DNA of 64,000 bases, from the NCBI GenBank assembly GCA_037178855.1, contig JASJZC010000007.1, positions 3,348,001 to 3,412,000 of the forward strand. The letters are read 5' to 3'. The position numbers were made by a program, and so were the translations under genes. Source of the DNA: Oscheius sp. JU75. Its lineage: Eukaryota > Nematoda > Chromadorea > Rhabditida > Rhabditidae. Positions 35,795 to 47,806 of this stretch are shown here, one piece after another (position 1 is the stretch's first letter; each line of letters begins with the position of its first letter). The notes beneath the pieces were generated by a model. That model searched no databases. It worked only from the letters and a program-made list of their open reading frames with translations, and had not been told where the DNA came from.

Positions 35795-35803
35795 TGATAA
35801 GGG
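35795..35803. promoter_or_regulatory. GATA-factor site (TGATAAGGG)
   Basis: TGATAA is the core bound by intestinal GATA factors (ELT-2/END type) in C. elegans. It lies just upstream of the TATA box of the saposin-like gene. A second site, AGATAAGG, lies at 35853-35860. Function inferred from position. Confidence 0.45.
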
Positions 35804-35852
35804 CCCGGAGATGTAAAGGAAGTTGTGACGAAAGCGCAATCCGGAAGGTTGC

Positions 35853-35860
35853 AGATAAGG
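35853..35860. promoter_or_regulatory. second GATA-type site (AGATAAGG)
   Basis: Matches the WGATAR consensus of GATA factors and lies about 165 nt before the saposin-like ATG; paired with the TGATAA site nearer the TATA box. Confidence 0.35.
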
Positions 35861-35991
35861 TTATTCTTTAGGCTGCTTATTTGCTCTGGACCAATTCGCT
35901 TTTTATGAAATGTTGGCTAGAAGCATCGAGCACATCCTCTAATAGGGCTACAATGAGTTGCTGAACCCAAGGTTGTTTTGAAATAAGCTTC

Positions 35992-35997
35992 TTTATT
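35992..35997 (-). terminator. poly(A) signal AATAAA of F-box/LRR gene
   Basis: Minus-strand AATAAA 23 nt after the stop of the F-box/LRR gene at 36020. Confidence 0.6.
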
Positions 35998-36019
35998 TAG
36001 GAATGACCATTGAATGACT

Positions 36020-38251
36020 TTAATTGAACAAAAGCTGATTATAGAACCGAGATGTGTGAAGGATCCCCGTACGGCACATTTCTGTCGTTCTGAAAATAGA
36101 TTATATCCCTTGTAAACATGCAAAAAATTACCTTACAACCGACATTCTATCAGCACGCTCGAAATTTGAGCGCACCAATTCGTAATACTGGCCATCACTG
36201 AGAACGATGGAATGAAGTTTTAGGCATTTCATGCGAAGAACGTCGATGAATTTGCTGAAACATTTGCTTCTAGAAACAAGCGGCCACGTTTACCTCGATT
36301 TGTCAGAGAAACGGAGAGTATCATCGTCCCATCGGATCTCAAGACGAGAAAGTCTTGGACAGTTTTGAGCGATGCAGTCTACAAACTGATCGACATGAAT
36401 CTTGGCAACAACTTTCGGACAGCAATCTTCTGCTATTCCCATCACCAAAACTCTAAACAAACTGAAGTTTAGATACCAAATGCTAAATACCTGACGTTTC
36501 TCAGCTGAGGTATCATGTTCATCCAAAAGTACTCGAGCAGTTTGTGATGGCCTCCCAAGAGCAATCCGTAGAGCTGATTACCATGTCGCATGATGAACTC
36601 TGTCAAGGCTGTCTCGTTGAGAGAGTCGCATGTGTCCAGAGCCAAGTATTGCAAGTTGTTTATGGCTCCAGAATTCATCCAAGCCTCAAGTACCTGAAGT
36701 TTCTTATACAAGTTTTGCACCCGTTTTCTTACTTGATCTGTCATGTTTTCCAAGAAACCAGCATCGAGCCACCGCAAGTGGGGCAATCGTGTGAGGATGA
36801 AGATTAGAGAGTCTGAAGAAAGTTCAGTACCCTAAAAAGTTTGTTAAAGAAAAAAATGTATTTTTACCTTAACATCCAACTCTTCAAGCCTTGTTTTGTC
36901 CCAATCAATGGTTTTGACTGTCGCATTGTCGAGATCTACAAAAAGTTAGATATGGACAAGAGGTACTCACTTGTGTTGGCCAAAAACAGTGATTTCAGCT
37001 TCTTGCATCGTTGAAGTACAAGTTTCAGACATGATCCGGTTACTTTGGGACAGTAATTGACACAAAGACACTCTAGATGGGCACAGTTGGATGAAATAGC
37101 GTCGACGTGCTCATCAGTGATGAAAGGAACCTAAATATTTGAGTTTCACTCAAAAGATGCTTTCTACTTACTCCCCACAGGTTGACAACCCGTAAGTTTG
37201 GCAAGTACTGCTTCAATTTGAAGACATTGACAGTTTCGTAGACCTCCTCCTCTTCGTCTTCCACCTTCTCATAAGTTCCTGAATTGTGTTTTTTGCGCAA
37301 GGAAAGCAGGTGTAACGCGTTTCAAGTGACAGCCGACCTTACACTTGACTTTGAGGCAAATCTGTTTTTCACACTCACCGATGATATGAAGAGCTTCAAC
37401 AGAAGAAATGAACGTGTAGACTTTTCTCAGGAAGCCTTCAAGAAAAATATTTTCCGAAAGACAAATAGTCAACGAGTTCAGACGAGAGGGAAAGCTTTGA
37501 AGGTCGGTGAAGTCATGAAGCTGCATGGCAGTGGAAAAATCTGGAAATAGACTGATTCCAAAATAGAACAAGCCATACCGAGAGTAAGATGTTGCAGTTT
37601 TGGACACCTGGCAGCCAACTCATGTAGAACTGCTGGGTTGATGAGATCCGTGGCAAGCTCAACAATCCGGAGCTCTGTGAAAAGCGTACCGATCATCTGA
37701 GGAATGTGATCAACGTATCGAACCTGAAACTTACATAATAAACAGACTTGCATAATAGACTAGATCACAACACAATGACACCTTACAACGGCAACTTACT
37801 TAGTACACAAAGGTATGCCTCAAATTACTTGTTAATTACTGCAAACATTCATTAAACATACCGCAATTCCTCCCAGGTTGGGCCGGAAAGAGACAAATTT
37901 CCACAATGTTGGATTGTTTGCTACGGATCGCCATCGCTTACAGACAGTGCCTGCTTGTAGAATCTAAGATTTATGTGATCTCGTGACATCATACGACTGC
38001 TACCTGCTGTGGAGGAAGGTAGGAAAACATGTGAAGAAGCACCTTGTCTGGCAGTTTTTCGATGGTCTGAAAATTCCAGTTGTCTTTTTTTCTCGGAGCA
38101 TATTATGTTTTCTTACATTGCTTCTACGCTGTTTTGGCGGAGGGGAATCTGTTTCGAATCCATCAAGATCGTTAGCTAGCTTGCCCTTGAGGTCGGCGCC
38201 GTCCACATCTTGCACAACGCGACGCGTCAAATCGAGTAGTTCCGTGCCCAT
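36020..38251 (-). CDS. F-box and leucine-rich-repeat protein (FBXL type)
   Basis: About a dozen exons, roughly 570 residues. After a short acidic N-terminus the F-box begins: KLPDKVLLHMFSYLPPQQIL, then AGTVCKRWRSVANNPTLWK, the classic SKP1-binding helices. The rest is a series of LRR units, for example ELRIVELATDLINPAVLHEL with ARCPKLQHLTL, LPNLRVVNLWG, NCAHLECLCVNYCPKVT, RCKKLKSLFLANT and LPHLRWLDAG. A Glu-rich insert (EDEEEEVYE) lies near 37240-37290. The C-terminus reads RTGILHTSRFYNQLLFN. Substrate-recognition subunit of an SCF ubiquitin ligase by family; substrate unknown. The ~330 nt between its stop and the saposin-like ATG is within operon range, but that gene has its own TATA box, so I treat them as separate. 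Confidence 0.85.
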
Positions 38252-40656
38252 TTTTGATGGGGGAAAATTAGAGGAAAGCCAGCTCTTGAGGTGTAATCAA
38301 AACGCGTGTGGGGCGAAGAAAAGAGCTACTTGTGCTGTGTCTTTTGGATGCCAGCAGGAGTCAGCTGGCAAGAGCCTCGGCAGCATGTGCCTACCCAGAT
38401 GTGAGATGAGTTTTGCAAATACCCATTATGTCATAACTGAGTAGAAAAGCAGCTCGTTTCTCTGCTTTGTAACAAAGTTTGGCAAACAGACCCTTTTCCT
38501 CCTTTGGCTGGAATCCTCGCGATCTTCTGATACCATTGCGCAAAGTCGAGAAACTTAACCAAATCGAATTTAGTGCTTGTGTGCGAATTAGAAATCTAGA
38601 AATCTAGGCAGAGAGAGGCGCTGATGTAACTTTAGTCAGACTGGCAAAGTAGCGATCTTTCTGTAGAAAAAAAGCTGTGGCAGGTGCGAAGAGAGAGGAG
38701 AGAGAAATCATTCAAGAGAACACAAACATCGCCACCTCTTGATCTGATACCTACGGGATATGGACTATCGGCTTGTGTTTTATGACCTACTGCCTCCCAC
38801 CACAATGTTGTAATTGTCTCGCCACCGAAAAATCAAAACAACTCACTGGCATACGCGACAACACTAGAGCAAGATTGATCTTCGACAATGCTCGTAGCTT
38901 TTTGATGATTCGCTCCTTTTTCTTCTTCCATTCTTCGGTTTCACGAAAGTGCTTTTTCCTTGTAAGCCATGTCTGACTGCTTGTGGAGGCAATTGATTCT
39001 TCACTCTGGAATATACTTTTGAACTGGACTTTACCTAAACAGCCCTTTCTTGATTATGTGGCGGTTTCGTACAAAGAATAAACTGTAAACTCACCGGTTT
39101 TTCGACATGTTTGGATCTAAATATGTCGAACATGGATGGTAGAAATAGAATAAACTATAGACTAAACCCGTTGAGAAAAATACACTGAAGCAGAGACTTT
39201 TTTATTGAGATGAGAAGAACAAGAAAAAAAGGGTATCCGGCACCTTCCGGTATTTGGAAACCCAATGAGGGAGAACAGTTGTTTAGACGTGTTCAAAAGT
39301 CTTATAACAGTGATGAGTCGAGACGGAAAAGAGGCCAATCAAAGCGGACTGTTTGCTGGATGCGGGATCTTTCACATTATCGGCAATGTTTGAATTGCAG
39401 CAGAGGACTTCACATTCTACGTCAGACATTTCTAGTTTCTTCGCTTCAGAAATGTTAAAACTTATCGCTTGAAAAAGAGAAAAGTTCGACATTACGGAAC
39501 GTTTATGAAACGTAAAGATATTGACGGCCGCGAAAAGGTATGAGGTGACAACGGCTCTGGGCAGATGTCGGCACGAAGCGCAAAAGAGACAAAAGCCTCG
39601 GAGCCTCATTTAAGTGGTCAGTAAAAGGTAAATTGCTTATTTGTGTGCAAAAGTTGAACAGAAAGTAATAAACATATACTTATTGCGTAAATATAAGACT
39701 AATCAAGATTTTCAAGCTAAAAAAAGTAGAAAAACATACTGGGAGGAAGAACCAAGAAGTGCCAGGCTTGCAGCGATTGCAGAGACACAACAAAAAGGGC
39801 AATCCAGGTTTGATTAGTGGATTTCGAGTATTGATAAATGTCATTCGATGCTCACTGGCCACGGATTTTTACACGCGCGGGCAGTTGTCCCCTGCGCTTT
39901 TGCCGCAATAGTAAATCACCAGAAGAATCAGAAACAAATGCCGCCACGTCTCCAGATGCTTGCAAGAAAAATATCACCGACACCAAAATTTACAGATCAG
40001 TGGGTAAAAAGACTTTGCTCTTTTCCAAAGACAATTGTTTCTTCATGGAAACCAGATTAGATTCCGTTAATCCATTCCGTGTAGGCCTTACGCCACCGCG
40101 ATTTTTTTTTCGGGTTTGTAATTTAGAAGCTGATTGAAGTCTTATTGCGTTTTTTGTATCTTACAATTTGGCACGGTGGCGCCGTCTAGGTGGGCGGATC
40201 TTCTGCAGGATAAAGTATCCCTGACACCTTTTAGAGTGGTTCGACATTCTGGCTAGACTGCAAAGTTATTCTAGTTTCGCTTGAATATGATGAGGCGCGC
40301 TTTTTGTACAGGTTATGTTACTCCATAAAGTAAAATGAGACGAGATTACTCGTCGTCTCGTTAAGCTGCTCTTTTGACACCGGGCGGAAGCGCTCTGAAT
40401 ATCATAGTTCTAGTGACACTACTTTGTCGCTCAACGATGTCTGTCTCAGCGTAACGCAATTTCCAAAAAGGAAACTCCCATTTTTAGCATAAAATGAGCC
40501 GTGAATAAGCGCCCTTCATATACCACCAATATGATTATACCCTTTACAAGATGGCTAGCAAAGTGTTATTAGGTTGATCTGTTTATCAAGCGTACTTCAG
40601 CTATCAGACATTATTTTATAATCTTCGCGTTATTTTTCTTTCCCAGGCCTTCCTAG
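38252..40656. other. 2.4 kb without a supportable gene
   Basis: Frames such as 39210-39458 (plus) and 39283-39609 (minus) have no domain, signal peptide or in-phase splice partner. The F-box gene promoter should be at the low end of the interval. Confidence 0.4.
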
Positions 40657-41719
40657 TTAGGAGGAAGACTGGTTATCCACATAATTTCCGCCAGTTTTGT
40701 TTTTTCTGAGCCAATAAGGCCTCAGCCCACTTTCCTCCCTCTCTAGCTCACCTGGATTACCAGCGAAAAATGATTGATAACTACTACTTACTCCATGAAA
40801 AATCATCTCACTGCTGGCTAATAATCTTGCGCAAGCCGGGTTCAGCTTCTTGGTGCGCAGCTTCATTTCGTGACTCGTGTCACGTTGGCCTGTTTTGTTG
40901 AGTGAACCCATCGACTGAGCCAGATAATTTGCGGGTGATCTGAAATAATGCGATAAATGTGAGGTCACAAGCCGTTTCCAAGCTTAAAGATACATTTCAA
41001 GTATTTCACCCTCAAATTTGTTTAAAAGCCTCTTTCCTTATATCTTTCAAGTCGATTGCAATTGCAGCTGTCTTAAACAGTCGACATTATTGCTGTGTTC
41101 ATTATATTCTCTCACACATGATATTGAACTTTAAGTGGATTTTTGTGCAGAATTGAGCCAGACATCTTTCCAAAAACTTATAATTGAATCTTGTCTTCTT
41201 CAGAATGTTTCCTCCTAGAGATCTGGCTACTTGTACTAACAACTAACATCTCAAGTACTACCCAGTTTTCGTTTTAACTGACTTTTAATTACTAAATAAA
41301 AAATAAATTGAATGCAAACTTACTTTAAGTATTCCTTCAACGTGCTTTCCCGCTTCATCAAACCACCCTGTACAAGACGCTTTCGTAGCAGTGCACTTTG
41401 ATGAATTTCTGCAACCATCTTTGATATCAAAGTTTTGAGTATTAAGAGCGGGTTAGAGCAATCGAATAGTCGAACTAACCATACGGATATTGAGGCATGG
41501 CTGAGGTGCGGAATGTCTTGATCAGAGTCGGCGGTCGCAAATAATGACACTGTCAGGATCAGCGACTTGGCCGAAATCTCTTGAAAATGTACACAAAAAG
41601 AATGATATACAGTTTTGAGTGTAGTTAGGAATCCGTGACGTGAAGATACTATAAAACAAGACCTTTTTTAGACAGCGCATCTTATTACTCATCCGACTCA
41701 CTGACAACCCGGAAATCAT
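40657..41719 (-). CDS. predicted 162-residue secreted protein, four exons, unrecognised family
   Basis: Exons 41719-41702, 41577-41485, 41418-41324 and 40939-40657 join in phase with GT-AG introns (donors GTGAGT, GTATGG, GTAAGT) and sum to exactly 163 codons including the stop. Exons 1 and 2 together create a signal peptide (MISGLSISAKSLILTVSLFA) that neither encodes alone. The mature protein is basic, with LLRKRLVQGGLMKRESTLKE containing two possible dibasic cleavage sites, KLRTKKLNPACARLL with the only cysteine, and a Ser-rich end. The third intron is long (about 385 nt). A neuropeptide or prohormone-like precursor is possible, but no family is recognised. Exact summing of phases is the main evidence. 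Confidence 0.45.
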
Positions 41720-43649
41720 GTGTTTTGAAGCGAAACGCAGTTGTTCAATCTTCGGCTGTTAGCTGTTTTACTTATTGCAGTAAAGCCCTCACAATTCAAT
41801 TCTTAGAGGAAACAATAAGAAAGCCTATTCGTTTCCACCTGTGCGAGCGGCCACATTCCAAAGATGAAAAGGAACAGAACATACCATGCTCTTTATTTTA
41901 TTCAAATCACAAGCGACAGGTGAAAGTGATCTCAAGATCTTTTCGCAGAAACTATTGGAATTTTTCAGTCAGCTGACATTTTGAAAAAAAAAAAGTGATG
42001 TTCGCAACACATTGTTCCTTTGGACTCTCCTCTAGGCACGAGGCTTTCGAAGCACGACTGTCATTAATGTCGTATCTGCTTCTTATTAACTTTTTTTTTG
42101 GACCGTTTCTTCTTTCAGTATTTACTATAACCACCCCTTTCGAATTTAATTATGTGAATAAGCGGATGTTATCCGAGGATCCCTACTCATGACCAAGTGA
42201 AGAAACGAATGAAGAACAGCCTTTTCCGTAGTGTAAGATAACATAGAAAAGAGCCGAACTCGACGTTACTTTATGATGAATCAGCCAGATCGAACATCGT
42301 GAAATAAGACCCTTTGTACAAAGATTTCCTATAAGTTTATCACGATCCGTTAGAGGCGCTATTCCTGTTTTGGCTACTACCAATTGTTTTCTAACCTTTC
42401 TTTCTTTGAACTTACTGTTTCACACGCACTGTGAAAATTAAATTTGGTTCGCCGTTATGACGATAATCTCATCAACGACTTTTACAAACGTATTCTCGCC
42501 TTCTAACAAAATGTATCACCTGCCAGGGCGAAATTAAAGAAATGCGACGATTTGAACTTGGTCTCTTGAATCAACAGAAAACAAATGCTGACAGCTTGGC
42601 GTTTTCTTTCAACATAGTAACATCAGTTTGTTATGTTTTGTTTAGGCCAGTAAAAGGGCAGTATCAGTTTAATACTTGGAACAAGAGTTATCCTATCCAG
42701 ATGTTCTCTATTCATGCCTAGTAGCTCACATTGTTCAAAATATGTTTTCGCATGGACAACAAACGATAGTAACTTTCTATCTCGTCCAAATTCCTCTCAT
42801 AAACATAATGATGTTTATAGAGGGTGGCTTTTATCTGTCCAGAACGTATCAAAATATTTTGAGTCGTACCCGCTTTGAATTCGAACAAATACCAATTTGT
42901 TGGGCATTTTGTATTGCAAATTGTAACATGGACTCCTTTTACTGCTAACATATTTCAAGCGATTCGGCCAAATCTCTGCGAGCAGTTAAAAAAAGCCTTT
43001 TGAGTCTGAAATGGCTCATAAAGGCTTCCTCAACCAACTGCCATCATCTTTTTCCTCCTACCGAAATGTATGAATTTGGTATTTCATTAGGCAAACACGT
43101 TTTGCATGAAAAAGTAAAAACTGGGAACAAAGTTAACGGAAAGCACATTGTGAGTTCTTAGTTTATGTGCGACCTTCGCAGTGTCAAACTTCTTCCGTTC
43201 GCGGTTAATTCAGGCAGCTCGCAACATATTCCATCTACCATTTAATGAGAGTGTATTCATTTGGCAACCATTAGAAAAGGTCGGTCGTTTTCCGTCATCA
43301 ACTCGCAATTTCATCTGTTCACGCGATACCGCTAAGTTTTGGTTTTGTTAGCACGGCCTCCACCGCTGAAAAACTTAGGAACGTTTTTAGCAGCTAAACA
43401 AAAGCTCTCCTTCTTCATATCTTGATATTCTGTTCCTCACTCGCAAAAAGTCTTGTGCCTAGCCTGAAAATTACCTCAATCATCTACATCCGTCTTTTCT
43501 TTATTGGCCTTTTTAATAGAATAACGGTGTTCGTTTCAGAATCGCGAGCACTATTATTGCATCACTGCATGACAAGCTCAAACTTTTCGGTTTGTATTTT
43601 TTATAGTACCCTAACTTGGCTTTAGGGTAAAGCAACTCAGTATAGTGAA
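41720..43649. other. 1.9 kb intergenic between divergent genes
   Basis: Separates the minus-strand secreted-protein gene from the plus-strand GPCR, so both promoters should be here. Scattered short frames (for example 42676-42948) have no support. Confidence 0.4.
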
Positions 43650-46287
43650 ATGCGCGGACATCTACAGGATGAGAACACGTGGCTTCTCGATTTCACAGAA
43701 CACTCTCCTTTGGTTAGTTTTTCCTTGAACAGACCTAATCTAAAGTTTAGGCTTGGGCTATTCCGCTATACGGGTATCTGATGCCGTTTTTGGTGGCCGT
43801 CACAACAGTCACAAACACCTTCATAATCATTGTACTCTCACAAAAACATCTTCGTACTCCTACGAATGCTGTACTGTTATCGATGGCTGTCACAGATCTC
43901 CTTACAGGTGAGGAAGTAAACAATAGATCCTGAAACAGAACGGGTTGTGAAGCTTCCGATGTCCATATCATTTCGCAACATAGGTAGTTTTCACTTAACA
44001 CAGCAGTTTTCAAAAACTAGCAGTGTAACATGGTCATGACCACATTGTTTTCCGGTTGTTGTTCCGTTCCTTGGTTCGTCTATTACTATACCCTCAAAGG
44101 GTATGAAGCGGATCGCAGTAAGTCATTTTCAATTCATGCAAAGAAAAAATGTTTCAGTTTCGGGGGTATCGGCGTTCTGGTGCCATGCAAACAGATACAT
44201 GTTCGAGATGTTGCCATCAGCATTCCATACTGCGGCTATTTGGCTGGCCGTCTTTCTTGCAGTTCAACGTTATGTTTATGTCTGTATACCTAATCACGTC
44301 TACTTATTCTGTACTCCAAAAACAACAAAATTCACCATAATAGGTATAATAATGGTGAGTTCAACACGTTTGTTTGTAAACACTCAAATATGTATAATTA
44401 GTCTTATTTGACACGCATCTTGAGAGATCAGTGTGGAAGGGGGAGAGACCCGTGTGACGGGGTAACCGCTTTTTTGTGATGCAAGAATGTCTAAAGATAT
44501 CAATGTCTAATGAAAGCGTTACCTCAAATCGTGGTGTTTTGTCCCAATGATTTATGAACATCTTCATGAATCATAATTGAGTGAAGTCTGAATAAACGAG
44601 ATTAAGTAGCCAACTTTCGACTTCACATTGTGTTCGGAAAGTTGGCACACAATAGTCTTTGAAGCAGAAAAAGCGCGCGTATGCACAAAGTACAAGTTTC
44701 AAAAAGTGAAATCTTTGTCTTGCAGGCCTCATTTGTCACTCTGCTCCCAGAGGTTACCGCTAGAAAACGCTTTGCTCATCATAATACATTCACAGATGGG
44801 GTCGAATGCTACGAATATTCCACGGCTTGGGTCAACGTAAAACTTTTCTCTTGTTACTAATTAATTAAATGTTCAGTGGGTAGGAAAAGACATCGTCTTT
44901 TCCGGTTTTCTATGGGTTCGTGTGGTTCTTCATGCGGTTCCATGCATTCTTCTTCTTATTTTTACCTGCAAACTAGGATCAACACTTAAACAGGCTGAGA
45001 TTCGTAAGAAATCTTGGGCTGCTGTCGACAGCTCTAGGAAGCCAAGTTGTAGAGGGTAAACTATTATTTGAAACGAATATCAAAAGTTTTTAGAAGCATG
45101 TCAAGCGGAAGATCTTTGTATGCCACAACGAGGATGTTGGCGATGATCTGTTCCGTCTTTCTTCTACTCGAGGTAGGTTCCTTATTCTTTCTTGCACTAA
45201 CAGTGTTACTACCTTTGCCTCGCAACAGCTGCGTCGCCTATAATGACAATTTTCGTGCTAATTGTGGGCCACACTCGTCAGACTCCAATTGTATCTCTGG
45301 CTAATTGCATTATACTATTAAAAAGATTTCGTCTTGTTTCCTCAAAGAAAGATTTGCAGATCCCTGCTGCCATATTGAATGGTGTTCAGTTTGCAGTGGC
45401 TGTGGAATGGTGGACACCTCCAATAGAGACAATCCGACGGCTGAATAAGGGTCTAGTGATCAGGTCTGTTTGGGTAGTTCTTAAGTCATTTTGAGACTCC
45501 CGAACTTCCGCTTCAATTGTTGCACTCGGACAAAGATGAAGAACCTAAATCCTTCATGTCTGAACGCGTCACTTCCAGCGATGCTCGCGTTGTGACTGAC
45601 AGACATTTATCAGCTCTGATGAGGGTCAAACTTAGTATTTAGGATGCATATAACGTTTTTGGCGGGGGCGCTTTCGTCGGCCATTTTAGAAATCTCAAGG
45701 GCTACATTCATGTAAGAACAATTGCTGCCGCAGGGACTTCTTAATTGACCCTCAATCAAGCATTTTCCACTACTTGAAGAGTTTATTGTGGTAAAAGAGG
45801 CTTCTTCCTGCTCCTGACAAAAACAATAGCACAATTGGGTGGTGGTACATCGTCTTGCGTTTCAGAAACATTCTCATTGTATTGGTCTCGCCCATACAGT
45901 TCGGCATCTACTGCTCCATGTCCGAGCAGTTCAGACTCACAGTTAGGCAACTTTTCACGTCACGATTGTTGTTCGTAGCTCAAGCTCAGGCAACATTTCA
46001 TGGTGGAAAGAGGTTCATCTGTCTTTGAATAGCTCTTGAACAGTCAATTCAGATACTCGTTGGTTTTGGTGGATCTCGACGGAGACGAAAGCAAGCAAGG
46101 AACCACTGGGATGCGATGTTTTGGTTTCTTGGACAAGTAAGTATTACCAGTCAGTGCAATGACCTCATTCTTCAGGGACAAAGAAAAAGGACTGCGCAAG
46201 GTCTCTCATCAAATGTCGGTTTGTCGCTCTGAAAGAACCTCTGCACAATCACACGAACGGGAACCAATAAGGTTGACTCACAGTTGA
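43650..46287 (+). CDS. sex-peptide-receptor-like neuropeptide GPCR (class A)
   Basis: About nine exons, roughly 430 residues. AACTCAG acceptor 10 nt before the ATG. TM1-TM2: YGYLMPFLVAVTTVTNTFII, then SQKHLRTPTNAVLLSMAVTD, the SPR-type TPTN signature. After TM2, VPWFVYYYTLKGYEADR. TM3: FWCHANRYMFEMLPSAFHTA then VFLAVQRYVYVC, where QRY replaces DRY as in sex-peptide/myoinhibitory-peptide receptors. ECL2 has the disulfide Cys (VECYEYS). TM5 begins WVGKDIVFSGFLWVRVV. TM6: RMLAMICSVFLLLEIP. TM7: SPIQFGIYCSMSEQFR. The 189 nt intron 45172-45360 sits inside the TM6-ECL3 boundary. The TM2 joint (donor near 43918) is the least certain; the version that keeps phase inserts a few residues. Probably a Gi/o-coupled receptor for myoinhibitory (Wx6W-type) or related peptides, by family. 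Confidence 0.83.
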
Positions 46288-47806
46288 AAACCCCGAGAAA
46301 ACAACGACTCAGGACTGAAGAAAGCGATCTATACAGTGTTCTTCGCCATTCTACTGTGACGTGAGGACCGACTTATTCCGTTGGGGCTTCACCGGTTTAA
46401 ATTAGTGGCGATAAATCCTTGTTGCTGCATCATTGTGTCTTTTGTATTGCATGAAGAAGTCTAATAAAAACTTGTCCTAAGACTCTTTTTGAGACCGGGA
46501 AGCAGTTTGCACAAAATCCAGGCTGGGTTTATGTGTTTTCCTTTCGCACGGCAATAAATCATTTTTGAAAACGCGTTTCCCAGACAGGGATCTAGGCTAC
46601 AGAACGACTGCAAGGCTTTTTTTAAAACTCTGTTTCCTTCATTTTCTTTCGGATTGAAGACGCTAATACCAAACTGTAATAGAGAAGGACGTTTCCTCTT
46701 CATCTCTTCATGCTAAAAGCAATAAATCTAACAGCGTCTAAACCTAGAAATTGCTTGCTTTATAATTACGATTTTAGATGGGCACAAGAGTCGTATCAAA
46801 AAGCTCAAAGACGGCATGGCTACGATAGTCGTTCATGCCGACCAAAGTGTCACTTTTCACATAGTTCCCTCATCGTCAGACAGCGGAAGTCTTAACCTTG
46901 GTCCTGGGATTAGGCCAGATTTTTGTCTTTTGCCTTCGAATCCTCTCCGTGTTCGCGCACAAATAAACGGGGGTGGAGCGGCTCCGCCCATCCCACCACC
47001 GGACCCACCACGTATTGTTCCTTTCGGAAACAGATTTTGTTCATCCCAATTATCCCTACATGCACTCTTATGTGGCTATAAGAAGGGAATAAGCAAGCTA
47101 GCCGTAAGGACAAGCACATCTGCTAAAGTGAAATCCACTGGCATGATGCTAATCCTGTGGCGGCTTCGTCTCTCATAATCTTCCTGATTTGAAAGCAAAA
47201 GAATTCCTTGTCTTTTCTTTCCTCCACAATGTGTGTGGGTTAAAGATGGCTTGTTTTGTTGATTGTTTTGCGCTATATTCATATCTTTTGCATAAACATT
47301 TCGGTTAATATTGCACGCGGACCTCAGTCCGCGTTACACTGGCGATGATAGTAAAACTGATAGTTTGAAATATTCCTTCGCACTTAAACCACTAAACTTT
47401 TCGACACTAATCCTTCCTTCTCTTAGTCTTCAAGAGTTTATGACTAATCGTCAACTCTTCTCTTCTCTTAATTACTTCTTTCATTGTCTGGAGAACTCCA
47501 TTAAAGTTTTCGTTCCTTTATTCTGTTCCAACCTTCAAATTTCTTCATTCCCTTTCAATTTCCTCTTCACGGTCAACTTTTGATATCCGGAGTTCCTTTT
47601 TAACTGGCGAAAAACGCTCCATACCATTTTGTTAACTCGTAGAAGTTCCCACACTCCTTCTTAGTCTGATAGTTTGCATACTACACAATCCGGCTCGTTT
47701 TTAATAGGTAAACATAGCGATCGGGTTTCACAATTGGAGCATCAAATTCTTTGGGCTCTTTTTTATCATTCTTTGTACTTTAAAAGTTCCTTTTCAGTCG
47801 TTTCGA
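46288..47806. other. 1.5 kb intergenic before dopamine receptor
   Basis: A 120-codon frame (46816-47178) contains a proline run but no domain or splice support. The N-terminal exon of the dopamine receptor, if there is one upstream of the TTTTCAG at 47791-47797, would lie here. Confidence 0.35.

Noticed and set aside
35328-38251. Operon of the F-box/LRR gene and the saposin-like gene
   Set aside because: The spacing is compatible, but the downstream gene has its own TATA box and GATA sites, so independent transcription is more likely.
46816-47178. 120-codon frame with a proline run upstream of the dopamine receptor
   Set aside because: No signal peptide, no domain, overlapping antisense frames, and no in-phase donor leading into the receptor.
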